Source: Mansonella perstans (taxonomy: Eukaryota; Nematoda; Chromadorea; Rhabditida; Onchocercidae). Taken from it: DNA of 64,000 nucleotides. Numbering within the stretch: position 1 is the first letter of the stretch; the number at the start of each line of letters is the position of its first letter. The stretch lies in the NCBI GenBank assembly GCA_037074765.1, contig JBAMDO010000577.1:682001-746000 (forward strand), in the 5' to 3' direction. A program made the translations under genes and the position numbers. Below the pieces are notes generated by a model. That model did not search any database and was not told the DNA's origin. It was given only the letters and a program-made list of their open reading frames with translations. This document shows, in pieces, positions 46,854 through 64,000 of this stretch.

Positions 46854-49059
46854 TTTTTTCTTGTTGCTTAAGTGGCAAGACAAAAGTGTATACGCAAAGG
46901 AAAACAGAAGCACACAGGCATAGGCCTGGAAAACTTTAGGATTGAATGATGATTTGGAATGGAGGGGTGGGTTTTAATGACATGCAAATAATGCTCCATT
47001 TATTTATCCAGTCTTTTTTTCCAATTACTTAATTTGATAAAATAGGCTTGCATGAAATTCACATTTGAATGTCTCGGACAAGCATTCTTCGAGTTACAGC
47101 ATTCTGCTATTTACTTTTTTTCTTTCCCTCTCAAAGAAGCATAGATGTCAAAGCATATTTTCAACAAAATCGAACAACGAAGAGTAGCATATTGAAGAAA
47201 AAGCAGCCTATGTGCCATATACCGTATATTATTATTTGATTAGAAATGAAAATATGGACGCTTTTTGCCTCAGGTTCTGAGCTATGCTGACGATGATGTA
47301 TGATCCAGCAAGAGTCAGACAAAGCATGTTCACGAAACCTTTTGAAATGATCGAAAAATGATGATAGGAAATTGTTCAATCTAAATAATTTACCTGCAGC
47401 AATATTACATTTATACTTTTGTTTAATTTAATGTTGAACATGCTGGCTTTACCAAAACAAATCAAACTCGAATGATTGATTCTAACATGATAATTTCAAG
47501 AAAAATAATTATTCTATAATTACAATTTCCATAAATTTTTTATAACCTGAGGAATAACACACGACGAAATAGCGAATCTTCGGTGAAAATCATAATGAAT
47601 AGTTTCTGTAATAGAAATGAAAATATTTTGATGATGCATAAACATTCAAAGTCCCAAAAAAAAATTTATTTTTAGTCTTTGTTGAAAAACATACCAAGTA
47701 ACTGAAACTCAATAGGGAACAACCTTTTTCCAAGACATAAAGACGTATTATAAAACATCCGATTGTCCTCAAGATTCAAATAAATAACACAACTCTCAGA
47801 TCTGAATTAAAGAACAGCAATTAAATTATTGCTGCATAGAGAGAGAAAGAGACAAAGGGGCAAAGAATTACGCTAAAATTCAACACACTACATTGAATGC
47901 TGTAAAAGTATTTGGAAGCAAACGCATTTCTAACCATATATGGATTCATATAAGTTAGAAAAGACTCAAAAATATAAATATGAATTCTCAAGGACAATTC
48001 CAATATGCTTAAATTTTTGCGTAAAGTTGTTCATTGCTACACAATAATAGAGAATCATTAGAACTTAACGGCTATAACAGAAATCTTTGTTCTATACCGC
48101 ATAATTTATGAATTCAATGAATGAAAAAAAAAAATTTTATGAGAAAATCATGTTCAGTAATTTACATTGCACTAGATTATGAAAATGTTTTACTAAAACA
48201 AAGATTTCTCAAAATTTCTTAATTGACCTAAAATTTCTTAAACTCAAGAAAAATCCAAAATAACTAAAAACAAAAATGAAAAAAATTTTTTTAAACAGTC
48301 GCTTGCATCATTGCTCCATGAAGAAACTGACCAATCGCAACAAAATTGTTCCCACTGACGTCCGCACAAACAACATGCGCAATCCATACCATTTCAAGAG
48401 TTCGTATAAAAGTGCATCATCAATGCATCGAGAGGTGAAGAAGCAATTAACAACATGATGATGTTGTTTAGTAGCATTATAGTAATAACCAAGATTTTCA
48501 CCTGCTTGTTGCCGAACTCTCCTTGGAAGCATTTAAATGACCTCTGGATGTTTTCATTTTGAAAGGTGTTATGTTATGATGGAGATGTCCTCTTTATTTG
48601 TTTGTGTGGGCAAAGCCGACCACATAAACAAGGAAATTAATCCTGCAACAAAAATTCAGATTATATATTTCATATAATTTAATAACTACCCGATGTAGAC
48701 TTCCATTTTCCACAGTAGGCTGCCAACAAATAATCAGATGCGTCGTTACAAAAGAGAAACTAAAGTAATTCTATTCAACAAATCGATGTCAAGCCGTATC
48801 AGAAGGCATTTATTTCAGCTGGCTTATATCTATTAGAAGTTTTGCAGATGTCAAAATGTCACTTAAAAAAGAATCTATTGAGATATATAGTAACATCAAT
48901 TTTAAAAGACCTGTTTTTTACTAATGATGAAAAGCAACATGGTATTAGCTTTTCCAATGATCATGAACTTCTTACTCATCGGGACTAGTTCAAACATATC
49001 AAAAGCAAAAACAAACTTAACTCATCAGAACACAAATCTGCTCGATAAAATCAGATATA

Positions 49060-64000
<14,941 letters not shown>

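Larger units (their letters stand above)
44616..49059. other. Mostly non-coding region before SMG-1 with a possible secreted-peptide gene
   Basis: Apart from the exon pair at 46296-46853, no exon is supported. A hairpin lies at 46601-46629. The remaining open frames (for example 45157-45571, 47161-47379, 48276-48532) are AT-driven and carry no recognisable protein features. Confidence 0.5.

Noticed and set aside
48276..48532. Overlapping ORFs on both strands just left of the SMG-1 stop, considered as further SMG-1 exons
   Set aside because: SMG-1 ends with a complete FATC and stop at 49060, so no downstream coding exon is needed.

Overview
The window is AT-rich nuclear DNA from a nematode, most likely a filarial or other spirurid worm. 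The evidence is intron-dense genes with GT-AG introns, TTTTCAG-type acceptors directly upstream of several start codons (as expected for spliced-leader trans-splicing), and conserved animal proteins with nematode-like divergence. The species cannot be named from the sequence alone. I see no prokaryotic insert, CRISPR array, tRNA or rRNA gene.

Layout from left to right. (1) The first five exons of CCT8, the theta subunit of the TRiC/CCT chaperonin, on the minus strand and running off the left edge. (2) A minus-strand gene for a small secreted alanine-rich protein, with a 34-bp minisatellite in its intron. (3) A small plus-strand single-pass membrane protein. (4) A compact minus-strand cluster: an unrecognised 144-residue basic protein, anamorsin (CIAPIN1/DRE2, cytosolic Fe-S assembly), and a membrane protein with a coiled coil and hydrophobic segments near both ends. 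(5) A divergent intergenic region holding two further minisatellites. (6) The complete TOR kinase gene, plus strand, which I could resolve into 47 exons that keep frame throughout and encode about 2,517 residues. (7) A spacer with hairpins and a MITE-like element, a minus-strand gene of unknown function, and a possible signal-peptide exon pair. (8) The 3' part (about 2,100 codons) of SMG-1, the nonsense-mediated-decay kinase, on the minus strand and running off the right edge.

The main result is that two phosphatidylinositol-3-kinase-related kinases, TOR (growth and nutrient control) and SMG-1 (mRNA surveillance), lie tail to tail about 8.5 kb apart. Both keep their FAT, kinase and FATC parts. 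TOR keeps the FKBP-rapamycin-binding residues, carries a nematode-specific low-complexity insertion in FAT, and has a phase-compatible alternative last exon that would remove FATC. I found no wholly novel multi-gene system. The less familiar material is the three small orphan genes, the minisatellites, and the alternative exons listed under findings.
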